Shown: positions 8,922 to 17,611, numbered from the stretch's first letter. The stretch is 64,000 nucleotides of DNA from Microbacterium sp. Bi121 (GCF_918698005.1 NZ_CAKKLJ010000002.1:124001-188000), one strand, 5' to 3'. Program-made: numbers and translations. Notes: generated by a model from the letters alone, not told the origin.

Positions 8922-10826
8922 CTACGCCAGCAGCTGATGCCTCGCGAGATCCCGGTAGAGCGGAACCTGCTCGATGAGCTCCGTGTGCGTGCCGGTGCCG
9001 ACGACCTCGCCGTCCTCCAGCACGACGATCACGTCGCTGTCGACAACGGTCGACAGCCGATGTGCGATCACGATGAGGGTGCGATCGGCCGAGACGGCGT
9101 CGATGGCCTCGCGCATGCGCTGCTCGTTCACGCCGTCGAGAGATGACGTCGATTCGTCCAGCAGCAGGATCGGTGCCTCGGTGAGCAGGGCCCGCGCGAT
9201 CGCGAGCCGCTGACGCTCACCGCCCGAGAGCATCACGCCGTCCTCGCCTACCGGTGTCTGCAGACCCAGAGGCCCCCGCTCCAGCACGTCGCCGAGGTTC
9301 ACGGCGCGCAGGACGCGCTCGCAGTCAGCATCCGTGGCGTCGGGGGACGCGAGCCGCAGGTTGTCGGCGAGGGTGCCGGCAAGGGTCGGGGCATCCTGCT
9401 CGACATAGCCGAAGTTCGCGCGCAGCTCGGCCCGCGGGTACGTGCGGATGTCGTCGCCGTCCAGACGGATCGATCCGCCGGTGGGGTCGTAGAAGCGCTC
9501 GATGAGAGACAGGATCGTGCTCTTACCGGCACCGCTGGGCCCCACCAGCGCCACGCGCGCACCGCGCGGGACGGAGAACGACACCCCGCGAAGCACCTCA
9601 GCGCGTTCGGTCTCCTCGGGCACCGCATCGCCCTGGCGCTCGAGATGAGCGTCGACGAGCAGCGTGCGTGCTTCGCTGGCCGCCGCCTCGCGGGCTGCGA
9701 CGACAGCGTCGGGGTAGCGGAAGCGGACGTCGTGGAAAGAGAGCGCGGGAACCGTCGGCCCGGCATCTGCCGACGGGACGGATTCCGCCGACAGCGACTG
9801 GGCGATCGCGGCATCCTCCTGGTCCTCCGTCGGCAGGTCGAGCACCTCCTGGATCCGTCCGAGCGCGCCGAGCGCCTGGTTCACCGAGGTGATCGCGCCA
9901 AACGTCGTGGCGAGCGGCATGATCAGCATGAAAAGGAACATGACGAACGTGACCAGGGAGGCGACGGTGATGGCACCGGCCGCTACCCGGAAGCCGCCGA
10001 CGCCGAGCACAGCGAGCAGCGACAGCTGCAGGGCGACGCCGGCGATCGGCACGACCAGCGCCGAGACCTTCGCGATCCGCACGCCGATGCCGTAGGCCTC
10101 GTCGGCGAGCCCTGTGACGGAGTGCGTCTCGCGTTCGGTCGCTCCCGACGCTCGTACGGTGCGAATCGACCCGACCGCGCGCTCGACGGCCGAGGCGAGT
10201 TCGCCGACCTTTACCTGCTGGGCCGTGGATGCCGTGCGGATGCGGCCGCTGAGCAGCACGACGACGACCAGGGAGACGCCTACGACCACGACGATGATCA
10301 GAAGAAGGAGCGGGTCGATGACGAGCATCGCGATCAGAGCGCCGAGGAAGAGCAGCGCGCTGCCGACGGCGTCTGCGAGCCCCTGGGTGAGGACGGCGTA
10401 CAGCAGCGTCGTGTCGGTGCCGACACGTGAGACGAGGTCGCCGGTGCGTCGAGCATCGAATTCGCGGATCGGCAGGTGCAGGATGCGGGCGATGAGCTTG
10501 CGGCGACTGGAGAGCACGACGGCGGTTCCTGTGCGCTGCAGCAGGTAGTGCTGGTACCCCGAGATCACCGACGAGACGATCACGAACCCGACGAGTGCCC
10601 AGATAAGCATGCCGAGCGGCCGGCTCTCCTGGACGAACCCGATCACCTGACCGACCAGCAGCGGCTGGGCCAGCGAGGTGAGTGCGCCGATGACGCTGAG
10701 CACGGCGACGACGATCAGCGTGCGCTTGTGCTCGAACAGGAAGGGGAGAAGCTGGCGGAATGTGGCGCGCGGACCGTCCTGCGGCGCACCGCGTCCGCGC
10801 CGGCGAGTGGGCGCCGTACGAGACAT
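8922..10826 (-). CDS. ABC exporter half-transporter (fused permease and ATPase)
   Basis: A 634-aa half-transporter with six membrane helices (about residues 30-330) and a C-terminal nucleotide-binding domain with GPSGAGKST (Walker A), LSGGERQR (signature), ILLLDEST (Walker B) and a His switch in VIAHRLST. It belongs to the multidrug/lipid exporter class acting as a dimer; the substrate is unknown. Oddly, about 40 polar residues (EAAASEARTLLVDAHLERQG and onward) are inserted between the A-loop FRYPD and VLRGVSF, where homologues have only a few. It starts 28 bp after a 68-aa HTH gene on the same strand and probably shares its promoter. Confidence 0.9.
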   Translation of the reverse strand: MSRTAPTRRRGRGAPQDGPRATFRQLLPFLFEHKRTLIVVAVLSVIGALTSLAQPLLVGQVIGFVQESRPLGMLIWALVGFVIVSSVISGYQHYLLQRTGTAVVLSSRRKLIARILHLPIREFDARRTGDLVSRVGTDTTLLYAVLTQGLADAVGSALLFLGALIAMLVIDPLLLLIIVVVVGVSLVVVVLLSGRIRTASTAQQVKVGELASAVERAVGSIRTVRASGATERETHSVTGLADEAYGIGVRIAKVSALVVPIAGVALQLSLLAVLGVGGFRVAAGAITVASLVTFVMFLFMLIMPLATTFGAITSVNQALGALGRIQEVLDLPTEDQEDAAIAQSLSAESVPSADAGPTVPALSFHDVRFRYPDAVVAAREAAASEARTLLVDAHLERQGDAVPEETERAEVLRGVSFSVPRGARVALVGPSGAGKSTILSLIERFYDPTGGSIRLDGDDIRTYPRAELRANFGYVEQDAPTLAGTLADNLRLASPDATDADCERVLRAVNLGDVLERGPLGLQTPVGEDGVMLSGGERQRLAIARALLTEAPILLLDESTSSLDGVNEQRMREAIDAVSADRTLIVIAHRLSTVVDSDVIVVLEDGEVVGTGTHTELIEQVPLYRDLARHQLLA

Positions 10827-10854
10827 GCGAGACCTCGATCTGAAGAAAAAGGGG

Positions 10855-11061
10855 TTACCTACGACCGTACTTCCTGTGTGCGGCCTGCTTCGTCACGCCG
10901 AGGGCGCTGGCGATCGCCTGCCAGGAGTATCCGGCCAGGCGTGCGCGGCGCACCTGCGCTTCTTCGGCGCGGGCGATCTCGAGACGGATGCCGGCGAGCC
11001 GGTGCAGTTCGGCGATCGGCTCGCCGTCCGGGTCGAGGGCCTGCGCGGTGTGAACGGTCAT
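10855..11061 (-). CDS. Small helix-turn-helix protein, putative regulator of the adjacent ABC exporter
   Basis: A 68-aa protein whose C-terminal half is a helix-turn-helix: ARLAGYSWQAIASALGVTKQ then AAHRKYG; the N-terminal part is likely a short helix. Such mini-HTH proteins next to transporters are common in actinobacteria and are of uncertain role. It is the first gene of a likely two-gene unit with the ABC exporter. A good promoter (TTGACA, 18 bp, TAGATT) ends 6 nt before the ATG, so translation should be leaderless. A palindrome lies inside that promoter, consistent with autoregulation (inference). Confidence 0.7.
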   Translation of the reverse strand: MTVHTAQALDPDGEPIAELHRLAGIRLEIARAEEAQVRRARLAGYSWQAIASALGVTKQAAHRKYGRR

Positions 11062-11067
11062 AGCGTC

Positions 11068-11099
11068 AATCTATGTTGACCGCTCGGTCTGTGTCAACA
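11068..11099 (-). promoter_or_regulatory. Sigma70-type leaderless promoter with embedded operator palindrome
   Basis: Minus strand: -35 TTGACA (11097-11092), 18 bp, -10 TAGATT (11073-11068), 6 nt, ATG. The inverted repeat TGTTGAC (11074-11080) with GTCAACA (11093-11099) overlaps the -35 box and spacer, the classic place for a repressor site. Confidence 0.65.
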
Positions 11100-11121
11100 A
11101 AAGCTGACGCTTGAGTGCGTC

Positions 11122-11179
11122 ATGCTGTATGACTTCGGTCGGTTCTGATCGTTCGAAGCCGACCAAAGCGATACAGCAT
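11122..11179. repeat. Palindromic repeat family A, copy 2
   Basis: An imperfect inverted repeat with ATGCTGTAT at the left end and ATACAGCAT at the right. The central TTCGGTCGG/TTCTGATCGTTC block is identical to copy 1 at 3327-3381. Here it lies between divergent genes, so it cannot only be a terminator. Confidence 0.75.
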
Positions 11180-11193
11180 CCGTCGCCGACCGG

Positions 11194-11199
11194 CAGAAT
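11194..11199 (+). promoter_or_regulatory. -10 box, leaderless promoter of the LD-carboxypeptidase gene
   Basis: CAGAAT, then 6 nt, then ATG 11206. No ribosome site is visible. Confidence 0.4.
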
Positions 11200-11205
11200 G
11201 GGCGG

Positions 11206-12237
11206 ATGCTGACACCGCCCAAGCTCGTTCCCGGCGACCGCGTCGCCGTCCTCTCGCCCGCCTTCGCGGCTCCTGCCGTCGCGCCTGAGCTGCACGAGCA
11301 GGCGCTGCGCCGCCTCACAGAGCTGACCGGACTCGTCCCGGTCGAGTACCCGACGACCCGCGAACTCGGTGCCTCGCCCGAGGCGCGAGCGGCCGATGTC
11401 AACGCAGCGTTCGCCGACCCGAGCATCCGGGCCATCCTGGCGACCATCGGCGGCGACGACCAGATCCTCGTGGTGCCGCATCTCGATGCCGCGCTCGCAC
11501 AGGCCGATCCGAAGCCCTTCGTCGGGTACAGCGACAACACCAACCTCCTGAACTGGCTGTGGGGCCTCGGCATCCCGGGCTTCTACGGCGGCTCGACCGC
11601 CGTGCACCTCGGACCCGGTCCCGCCGTCGACGACATCCACCTGCGATCGTTGCGCGCTGCGCTCCTCGACGGCGGAGAGCTCGAGCTCACCGAGCCAGGG
11701 GAGTCCGAAGACGTCGGCAAGCGCTGGGAGGACCCGCGTGCTCTCACGGAGTACGGCGACCGCGTCGTGACCGCGCCATGGATCTGGGCAGGACCGGCCG
11801 CGCGGGTCGAGGGGCGAACGTGGGGCGGCTGCCTCGAGGTGCTCGACGGCGTGGCGTTCGCTGATCGTCTGCCTCCGGCATCCGATCTCGAGGGTGCGAT
11901 CCTGCTGATCGAGACGAGCGAGGAGCGGCCCCCGGCATCCTGGGTCGCGCGATGGATGCGCGGACTGGGGGAGCGGGGCATCCTCTCGGCGGTCGCCGGA
12001 GTCGTCGTCGCCCGTCCGCCGGTGAGCGACTTCGACTTCCGCCCCTCAGCATCCGAGGCCGAGGCGCTCCGCCGCGCCCAGCGCGACGTCGTCATCGAGA
12101 CGGTCGCCCGCTACAACCCGGATGCGGTCGTCTGCGTCGGCGTGCCGTTCGGGCACACTCGTCCGCAGTGGATCGTGCCGTACGGCGGCCGGATGCTCCT
12201 CGACGGCGCGGCACGCACGATCCACGCGATCTACTGA
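11206..12237 (+). CDS. S66 family LD-carboxypeptidase / MccF-like peptidase
   Basis: A 343-aa serine peptidase of family S66. The nucleophile elbow is VGYSDNTN with Ser109; the catalytic Glu is probably in IETSEE and the His in FGHTRPQ, giving the family's Ser-Glu-His triad. Family members are LdcA, which trims the terminal D-Ala from murein tetrapeptides in the cytoplasm, or MccF, which inactivates microcin C-type compounds. No export signal is seen, so it is cytoplasmic. The sequence alone does not separate the two roles. The gene is monocistronic and ends in a strong hairpin shared with the convergent MHS transporter gene. Confidence 0.88.
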   Translation: MLTPPKLVPGDRVAVLSPAFAAPAVAPELHEQALRRLTELTGLVPVEYPTTRELGASPEARAADVNAAFADPSIRAILATIGGDDQILVVPHLDAALAQADPKPFVGYSDNTNLLNWLWGLGIPGFYGGSTAVHLGPGPAVDDIHLRSLRAALLDGGELELTEPGESEDVGKRWEDPRALTEYGDRVVTAPWIWAGPAARVEGRTWGGCLEVLDGVAFADRLPPASDLEGAILLIETSEERPPASWVARWMRGLGERGILSAVAGVVVARPPVSDFDFRPSASEAEALRRAQRDVVIETVARYNPDAVVCVGVPFGHTRPQWIVPYGGRMLLDGAARTIHAIY

Positions 12238-12258
12238 CGCCGAGCCCCCGTCTACGTA

Positions 12259-12300
12259 CCGAGGCCCCGTCGTAGATGTGACTCTGCGACGGGGCCTCGG
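12259..12300. terminator. Strong hairpin between LD-carboxypeptidase and MHS transporter genes
   Basis: Perfect 14-bp arms: CCGAGGCCCCGTCG (12259-12272) and CGACGGGGCCTCGG (12287-12300), loop 14 nt, then TT. A second copy of the right arm follows at about 12308-12319, allowing alternative pairing. Confidence 0.8.
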
Positions 12301-12342
12301 TTATGAGACGGGGCCTCGGCAAGCGGGACGCGGTAGCGCGGG

Positions 12343-13725
12343 CTACAGCTCAGCGCTCTGCGCGAGCCCGAGATCGGACTCGTAGTCGTGATCCTTGGTC
12401 TCGGGCGTGAAGATCAGCGCGATGAAGGTCAGCACGCCCATGGCCGACAGGTACAGGCCGACCAGCCACGGCTGGCCGCCGACAGCACTCCACAGCGCAA
12501 CGGCGATGAACGGCGCGACGGCGGCACCGAGGATCGAGGACACGTTGTACGAGATCGCCGACCCCGAGTACCGCACATTGGTCGGGAACAGCTCGGGCAA
12601 CAGCGCCCCCATCGGGCCGAAGGTCGTGCCCATGAGCATGAAGCCGAGGATCAGGAACGCCTGGGTCAGCGCTCCCGTGAACCTCGGGTCGACCTGCGGA
12701 AGCAGGAACACGTTGAAGCTGAGACCGAAGACGATGATCGCCGCGGTGACCCACATCAGCAGGCGACGGCGTCCGACAGCGTCAGCGATCGGGCCCGACA
12801 GCAGCGTGAAGATGCCGAAGAACACCACCCCGACGATCTGCATGAGCACGAAATCGGTGTATCCGAACCCCAGACCTGGCACCTTGGCATCGGTCAGGGC
12901 GACACCGTAGGTGAGCGTGAAGTTCGTCATCAGGTAGAACAGCACGTATGTCGCCAGCATGATGAACGTGCCGAGGAGGAGCTGCTTCCAGTAGTGGCGG
13001 AACACCGTCGCCAGAGGCATCTTCCGGATCGCTCCGGTCTCGGCGGCCTTCTTGAACGTGTCGGACTCGACGAGCCGCAGTCGCACCCACAGGCCGATGA
13101 TGACCATGACGGCCGAGAAGAGGAACGGGATGCGCCATCCCCATGCCAGGAACGCCTCGGACTTCAGCGACGGGTCCTCGGCGTGCGGCAGAAGCCAGTT
13201 GATCGCCAGGAAGATGAAGTTCGCGATGATGAAGCCGATCGGGGCACCCAGCTGCGGGAACGACCCGTACCAGGCGCGCTTGCCCTTGGGGGCGTTCTCG
13301 GTCGCGACGAGCGCGGCCCCTGACCATTCGCCGCCGAGCGCGAAGCCCTGCGCCAAACGCAGGACGAGCAACAGGAGAGGCGCGACCCAGTTGATCTGCT
13401 GGAACGTCGGCAGCACGCCGATGAGGACGGTTGCGATTCCCATGGTGAGCAGGGATGCCACCAGCGTCGCCTTGCGCCCGTACTTGTCGCCGAAGTGGCC
13501 GAAGACCATCGCGCCGATGGGGCGCGCGACCATGGCGGCGCCGAAGACGGCGAAGGACGCCAGGAGCGACGCGGTCTCGTTGTCACTCGGGAAGAAGAGG
13601 ATCGGGAAGACGAGAACAGCGGCCGTCGCGTAGGCGTAGAAGTCGTAGAACTCGATGGTGGTGCCGACCAGGCTCGCTGTGATGACGCGCGAGCGGGGGT
13701 TGGCAGGTTTGACGGTGGTGCTCAA
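12343..13725 (-). CDS. MHS-family (metabolite:H+ symporter) MFS transporter
   Basis: A 460-aa major facilitator with 12 predicted membrane helices. The N-terminal half carries the MFS loop-2 motif GHFGDKYGRKATL and the MHS-type stretch GGEWSGAALVATENAPKGKR, seen in ProP, ShiA and KgtP relatives. Substrates of this group are organic acids, betaines or shikimate-like molecules taken up with protons; which one here is unknown. The start is TTG 13725 with AGGAGC just upstream on the minus strand. It is convergent with the LD-carboxypeptidase gene and follows a small membrane-protein gene on the same strand. Confidence 0.88.
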   Translation of the reverse strand: MSTTVKPANPRSRVITASLVGTTIEFYDFYAYATAAVLVFPILFFPSDNETASLLASFAVFGAAMVARPIGAMVFGHFGDKYGRKATLVASLLTMGIATVLIGVLPTFQQINWVAPLLLLVLRLAQGFALGGEWSGAALVATENAPKGKRAWYGSFPQLGAPIGFIIANFIFLAINWLLPHAEDPSLKSEAFLAWGWRIPFLFSAVMVIIGLWVRLRLVESDTFKKAAETGAIRKMPLATVFRHYWKQLLLGTFIMLATYVLFYLMTNFTLTYGVALTDAKVPGLGFGYTDFVLMQIVGVVFFGIFTLLSGPIADAVGRRRLLMWVTAAIIVFGLSFNVFLLPQVDPRFTGALTQAFLILGFMLMGTTFGPMGALLPELFPTNVRYSGSAISYNVSSILGAAVAPFIAVALWSAVGGQPWLVGLYLSAMGVLTFIALIFTPETKDHDYESDLGLAQSAEL

Positions 13726-13811
13726 GGTGCTCCTGACGATCGGTGCTCAGAGAAAGAGCACCCCGGGAGTTTACGCCACCTGGGAATCAGCTGAGCGCGA
13801 ATTGCCGCGTA

Positions 13812-14165
13812 TTACCGCCAGAGCATTCCCATTCCGGCGTTGGCGAGTGTCAGGATGCCGACGAGCCAGAAGACGGCGGCGGGCACGGCGTCACCGCGCT
13901 TCTGGCGAGCGGACCCGATGCCGAGCAGCGCCCCGATGATCAGCAGCACGACGAGTTTCACGCCGATCTTGACGTAGTTCAGGTCGTACGAGATGCCCCA
14001 CGGGGCTGCGAGGGCAAGGCCGGCGAGACCGGCGATCGCCAGGCCGTAATCCATTACCCGCGTGATCTGGCGCTTGCCGCCGAACGCCTGGGCCGCCCAC
14101 GCTCCGAAGAGCACGGCGAAGCCGATGAGGTGGATGAATACGACGATCAGGCGCAGGGTCTCCAT
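13812..14165 (-). CDS. Small four-helix membrane protein of unknown function
   Basis: A 117-aa protein with about four hydrophobic segments (near residues 5-25, 40-56, 64-82 and 97-115) and short polar loops such as GGKRQITR. It resembles widespread actinobacterial 'hypothetical membrane protein' entries; no function can be assigned. It lies 10 bp downstream of ribH on the same strand but has its own TAACCT -10-like box 6 nt before the ATG, so it may be transcribed separately and leaderlessly as well as with the rib operon. Confidence 0.75.
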   Translation of the reverse strand: METLRLIVVFIHLIGFAVLFGAWAAQAFGGKRQITRVMDYGLAIAGLAGLALAAPWGISYDLNYVKIGVKLVVLLIIGALLGIGSARQKRGDAVPAAVFWLVGILTLANAGMGMLWR

Positions 14166-14171
14166 GCGCTC

Positions 14172-14177
14172 AGGTTA
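14172..14177 (-). promoter_or_regulatory. -10 box, leaderless promoter of the small membrane protein gene
   Basis: TAACCT on the minus strand, 6 nt before the ATG at 14165. It overlaps the ribH stop codon. Confidence 0.45.
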
Positions 14178-14651
14178 TCGGCGGAGTGCCTTGACCACCA
14201 GCGCGGTGCGGAGCGCGGCATCCGCTGCCTCGGCGCCCTTGTCCTCCTTCGACCCCTCGAGGCCGGCGCGATCCAGACCCTGCTGCTCGTCGTCGATCGT
14301 GAGCACACCGAAGCCGACCGGCTTGCCGGCGTCGAGAGCCACGCGTGTGAGGCCGTCGGTCGTCGCGGCCGACACGTACTCGAAGTGCGGGGTGCCACCG
14401 CGGATGATGACGCCGAGCGCCACGACAGCGTCCGCGCCGCCGGCGAACGCCGCTTGTGAGGCCACCGCGAGCTCGAACGATCCAGGGACGCGAACGATCT
14501 CGTAGGACGCTCCGGATGCCGTGAGCACGCGCTCAGCGCCGGCGATCATCCCGTTCGTGATGACCTCGTGCCAGGTGCCGGCGATGACGACGACGCGGAG
14601 GCCGGTGCCGTCGATCTTCTCGGTGGGGGAAGGGGCTCCTGCGCCGCTCAT
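14175..14651 (-). CDS. ribH: 6,7-dimethyl-8-ribityllumazine synthase
   Basis: Condenses 5-amino-6-ribitylaminouracil with 3,4-dihydroxybutanone-4-phosphate, the penultimate riboflavin step. 158 aa, as expected. The substrate motif GTWHEVI, the PGSFE turn, and RGGTPHFEYV with the catalytic His are present, as is GVLTIDDEQQG. Its ATG overlaps the ribBA stop (14648-14650), so translation is coupled. It is the last gene of ribD-ribE-ribBA-ribH. Confidence 0.96.
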   Translation of the reverse strand: MSGAGAPSPTEKIDGTGLRVVVIAGTWHEVITNGMIAGAERVLTASGASYEIVRVPGSFELAVASQAAFAGGADAVVALGVIIRGGTPHFEYVSAATTDGLTRVALDAGKPVGFGVLTIDDEQQGLDRAGLEGSKEDKGAEAADAALRTALVVKALRR

Positions 14652-15922
14652 GCGTTGTCCTTTCCGTGCGCGAGGGCCTCGGCGAGCTCTGCTTCGCCGA
14701 TGATGTGACCCATGCGATCGCGCTTGGTCTCGAGGTACTGGTGATTGTTCGGTCCGACGCCGACGATGAGCGGCACCTGTTCGATGACGTCCAGGCCGAG
14801 CTCCCGCAGCTGCTTGACCTTGTCGGTGTTGTTCGTGAGCAGGCGCACCTTCGAGATCCCGAGGTCGCTGAGGATGCCGGCCGCGGCGGCGTACTCGCGG
14901 GCATCGGCCGGAAGGCCGAGAGCGAGGTTGGCGTCGACGGTGTCGAGCCCCTCCTCCTGCAGGCTGTACGCACGCAGCTTGTTGATGAGGCCGATCCCGC
15001 GCCCCTCGTGGCCGCGCATGTAGATGACGACGCCGCCGTCCTGCTCGATCGCATCCAGCGCCGCGTCCAGCTGCGGTCCGCACTCGCATTTCAGCGAGCC
15101 GAACGCCTCACCCGTCAGGCACTCGGAATGCACGCGCACCAGCGCTGTCTCGGCGGGCTCGCCGGAGACGACCGCGATGTGGTCGGTGCCGGTGACACGG
15201 TCCTTGTACGCGAGGAATCGGAACACACCGTGGTCGGTGGGCACCGTGGCGTCCGCACGCAGGCTTACGCGGCGTCGGCCGGCGCGGGACGATGTGACAG
15301 GGCCGTCCAACGGGTCGATCTCGTTGAGGTGGGCGATGAGCTGCTCGATCGTGATGACCGGAACGCCATCGCGCTTGCCGAGCTCCTTGAGACCGGGCAG
15401 GCGCATCATGCTGCCGTCCTCCGCGACGACCTCGGCGATCGCACCGACCGGCTGGAGACCAGCGAGCTTCATGAGGTCGACCGCGGCCTCGGTGTGGCCG
15501 CCGCGCTCGCGCACGCCGCCGTCGACCGCGCGAAGCGGGAGCACATGCCCTGGGCGGATGACGCTCGTGGACGTCGAGGCCGGATCCGCGAGCACGTTGA
15601 GGGTGCGTGCGCGGTCGGACGCGCTGATGCCCGTCGTGACTCCCTCTGCAGCATCCACGCTCACCGTGTACGCGGTCGAACGCGCATCCTCGTTGGCCTC
15701 GACCATCGGGGGGAGGTTCAACGCATCGGCGAGGTCAGCGGGCATGGGAGCGCAGATGAATCCGGACGACCAGCGCACGGTCCACGCGACCCACTCCGGT
15801 GTGGCGAGCTCGGCCGACAGGATGACGTCGCCCTCGTTCTCGCGGTTCTCGTCGTCGGCGACGATGACAGGGCGACCTGCACGCAGCGACTCGAGAGCTT
15901 CTTCGATGGTGGCAAGGCTCAT
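14648..15922 (-). CDS. ribBA: Bifunctional 3,4-dihydroxy-2-butanone-4-phosphate synthase / GTP cyclohydrolase II
   Basis: A 424-aa fusion supplying both precursors of lumazine. Residues 1 to about 205 are the RibB domain (DDENRENEGD metal site, then RRGGHTEAAVDL-like RERGGHTEA). The rest is RibA, with the zinc ligands in SLKCECG after HSECLTGE and the GTP-binding RGHEGRGIGL. ATG 15922 follows GGAAGGAGG at ideal spacing. Its ATGA overlaps the ribE stop by 4 nt. Control is by the FMN riboswitch upstream of ribD. Confidence 0.96.
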   Translation of the reverse strand: MSLATIEEALESLRAGRPVIVADDENRENEGDVILSAELATPEWVAWTVRWSSGFICAPMPADLADALNLPPMVEANEDARSTAYTVSVDAAEGVTTGISASDRARTLNVLADPASTSTSVIRPGHVLPLRAVDGGVRERGGHTEAAVDLMKLAGLQPVGAIAEVVAEDGSMMRLPGLKELGKRDGVPVITIEQLIAHLNEIDPLDGPVTSSRAGRRRVSLRADATVPTDHGVFRFLAYKDRVTGTDHIAVVSGEPAETALVRVHSECLTGEAFGSLKCECGPQLDAALDAIEQDGGVVIYMRGHEGRGIGLINKLRAYSLQEEGLDTVDANLALGLPADAREYAAAAGILSDLGISKVRLLTNNTDKVKQLRELGLDVIEQVPLIVGVGPNNHQYLETKRDRMGHIIGEAELAEALAHGKDNA

Positions 15923-16548
15923 CGCGAGCCTCCTTCCGAGACAGCCCGGAACGCCAGGAGGCGTTCGACATGACGGGCGAGGATGTCGGTTTCCAGATTG
16001 ACGCGGTCGCCGACGGTGCGGCTTCCCAGGGTGGTGGCGGCGAGGGTCTCGGGGATCAGCGAGACCTCGAGCCAGTGCTCTGCGTCGCCGGCGGCGCTCA
16101 CGCCGCTCACGGTGAGGGACGTGCCGTCGATCGAGATCGACCCCTTGTCGACGACGAGCGGTGCGAGGTCGGCGGGGATCGCGACGCGGAGCACGCTCCA
16201 CTGATCACCGGGGCGGACCTCGACGATCTCACCGGTGCCGTCGACATGTCCCTGGACGATGTGACCGCCCAGACGCGCGCCGACCGGCATCGCCTTCTCG
16301 ATGTTGACGGGGGTGCCGACGGATGCCGCCGCCAGCGCCGACACGTCGAGCGTCTGCTTCATGACGTCGGCGTCGAAGGTGCCGGAGGTCGACCCGACAA
16401 CGGTGAGGCACACACCCGACACTGCGATGGACTCGCCGTGCACGGCATCCTGCGCGGCCTTCGGCGCACGGACGGTGAGACGCCAGCCGTCGCCGGACGG
16501 TGCGATGGCGGTGATCTCGCCGATCTCCTCGATGATTCCGGTGAACAT
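15919..16548 (-). CDS. ribE: Riboflavin synthase, alpha subunit type
   Basis: Dismutates two lumazines to riboflavin. 209 aa, built as two tandem homologous barrels: the N-terminal MFTGIIEEIG start is the family hallmark, and each half has a GxHxxQGHVDGTG-like motif (GGHIVQGHVDGTGEI is the clearest). The conserved SGVCLTV in repeat one is mirrored by DGTSLTVSGV in repeat two. The start overlaps the ribD stop by one base (TGATG) and the stop overlaps ribBA by four (ATGA). Confidence 0.96.
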   Translation of the reverse strand: MFTGIIEEIGEITAIAPSGDGWRLTVRAPKAAQDAVHGESIAVSGVCLTVVGSTSGTFDADVMKQTLDVSALAAASVGTPVNIEKAMPVGARLGGHIVQGHVDGTGEIVEVRPGDQWSVLRVAIPADLAPLVVDKGSISIDGTSLTVSGVSAAGDAEHWLEVSLIPETLAATTLGSRTVGDRVNLETDILARHVERLLAFRAVSEGGSR

Positions 16549-17576
16549 CAGCGGACTCCTTCTTGTGTTTCGAATCGCGCGATCGCGAGCATGTCGGCGC
16601 CGAGCGGAACCCATTCGTCGATCGTCAGTCGGCGGGCGGCGCCGATCGTGGGAACGCCGATGTCGGTGAGGGCCAGGCGCTCGCCGCCCAGCAGCACCGG
16701 CGCCACATAGGCGAGGATCCGGTCCGCGAGGCCGGCGGCGATGAACGCGCTGGCCAGTGTCGGCCCGCCCTCGATGAAGACGCTCTGGATGCCGCGGGCA
16801 TGAAGATCTCGCGTGACGGCGTGCAGGTCGCCCGTGCCGTAGAACAGCGGCTCGTGCGGGTGCCTGCGGACCGCGGCATCCGCCGGTGTCTCACGCGTTC
16901 CGATCACGACCGGGATCGGCTGGTGCGCGTGCAGGACGTCCCCGTCGCGGGCGGTGAGCGAGGGGTCGTCAGCGAGCACGGTGCCGGTGCCGACCACGAT
17001 CGCGTCGGCCGCTGCGCGGCGACGGTGCACGTCGGCGCGGGCCTCGGGGCCGGTGATCCACTGGCTCGTCCCGTCGCCTGCGGCGGCGCGGCCGTCCAGG
17101 CTCTGCGCCCATTTGACGGTGATGTGCGGGCGGCCCAGCCGCTTCGCGGTCAGCCAGTCAGCGATGAGGGCGTGCGCGGAGCCGGCCTGTTCGCCCGACT
17201 CGACCTCGACGCCCGCGGCGCGCAGGCGCTCTGCCCCGCCGCCGGAGACGGCGCCTGGGTCGTCCAGTGAGTAGATGACGCGGGAGACCCCGGCTTCGAT
17301 GAGTGCGAGGGCGCACGGGCCGGTGCGGCCGGTGTGGTTGCACGGTTCGAGAGTGACGACTGCGGTCGCGCCGCGCGCGGCGCCGTCCGCGAGCTTCGAG
17401 AGCGCGTCGACTTCGGCGTGCGGGGTTCCTGCGCCGCGGTGCCAGCCCTCGGCGATGACGTCGCCGGCTGGGGAGAGGAGGACGGCCCCGACCTGCGGGT
17501 TGATGCCGCGGGGGCCGTTGGCTGCGAGTTCGAGCGCACGCGTCATCGCGCGGCGCTCCGCCTCGGTCACTGCCAT
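16548..17576 (-). CDS. ribD: Bifunctional diaminohydroxyphosphoribosylaminopyrimidine deaminase / uracil reductase
   Basis: Performs deamination and side-chain reduction early in riboflavin synthesis. 342 aa: an N-terminal cytidine-deaminase-like domain with zinc ligands in GTPHAEVDAL and LEPCNHTGRTGPC, and a C-terminal DHFR-like reductase starting near KWAQSLDGRAA. First gene of the operon, about 60 nt downstream of the FMN riboswitch. A 7-bp hairpin (17612-17629) between aptamer and start may form part of the expression platform. Confidence 0.95.
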   Translation of the reverse strand: MAVTEAERRAMTRALELAANGPRGINPQVGAVLLSPAGDVIAEGWHRGAGTPHAEVDALSKLADGAARGATAVVTLEPCNHTGRTGPCALALIEAGVSRVIYSLDDPGAVSGGGAERLRAAGVEVESGEQAGSAHALIADWLTAKRLGRPHITVKWAQSLDGRAAAGDGTSQWITGPEARADVHRRRAAADAIVVGTGTVLADDPSLTARDGDVLHAHQPIPVVIGTRETPADAAVRRHPHEPLFYGTGDLHAVTRDLHARGIQSVFIEGGPTLASAFIAAGLADRILAYVAPVLLGGERLALTDIGVPTIGAARRLTIDEWVPLGADMLAIARFETQEGVR

Positions 17577-17611
17577 CCGTCGTCCTTCGTCCAGGCTCCG
17601 GGGATGACAGA

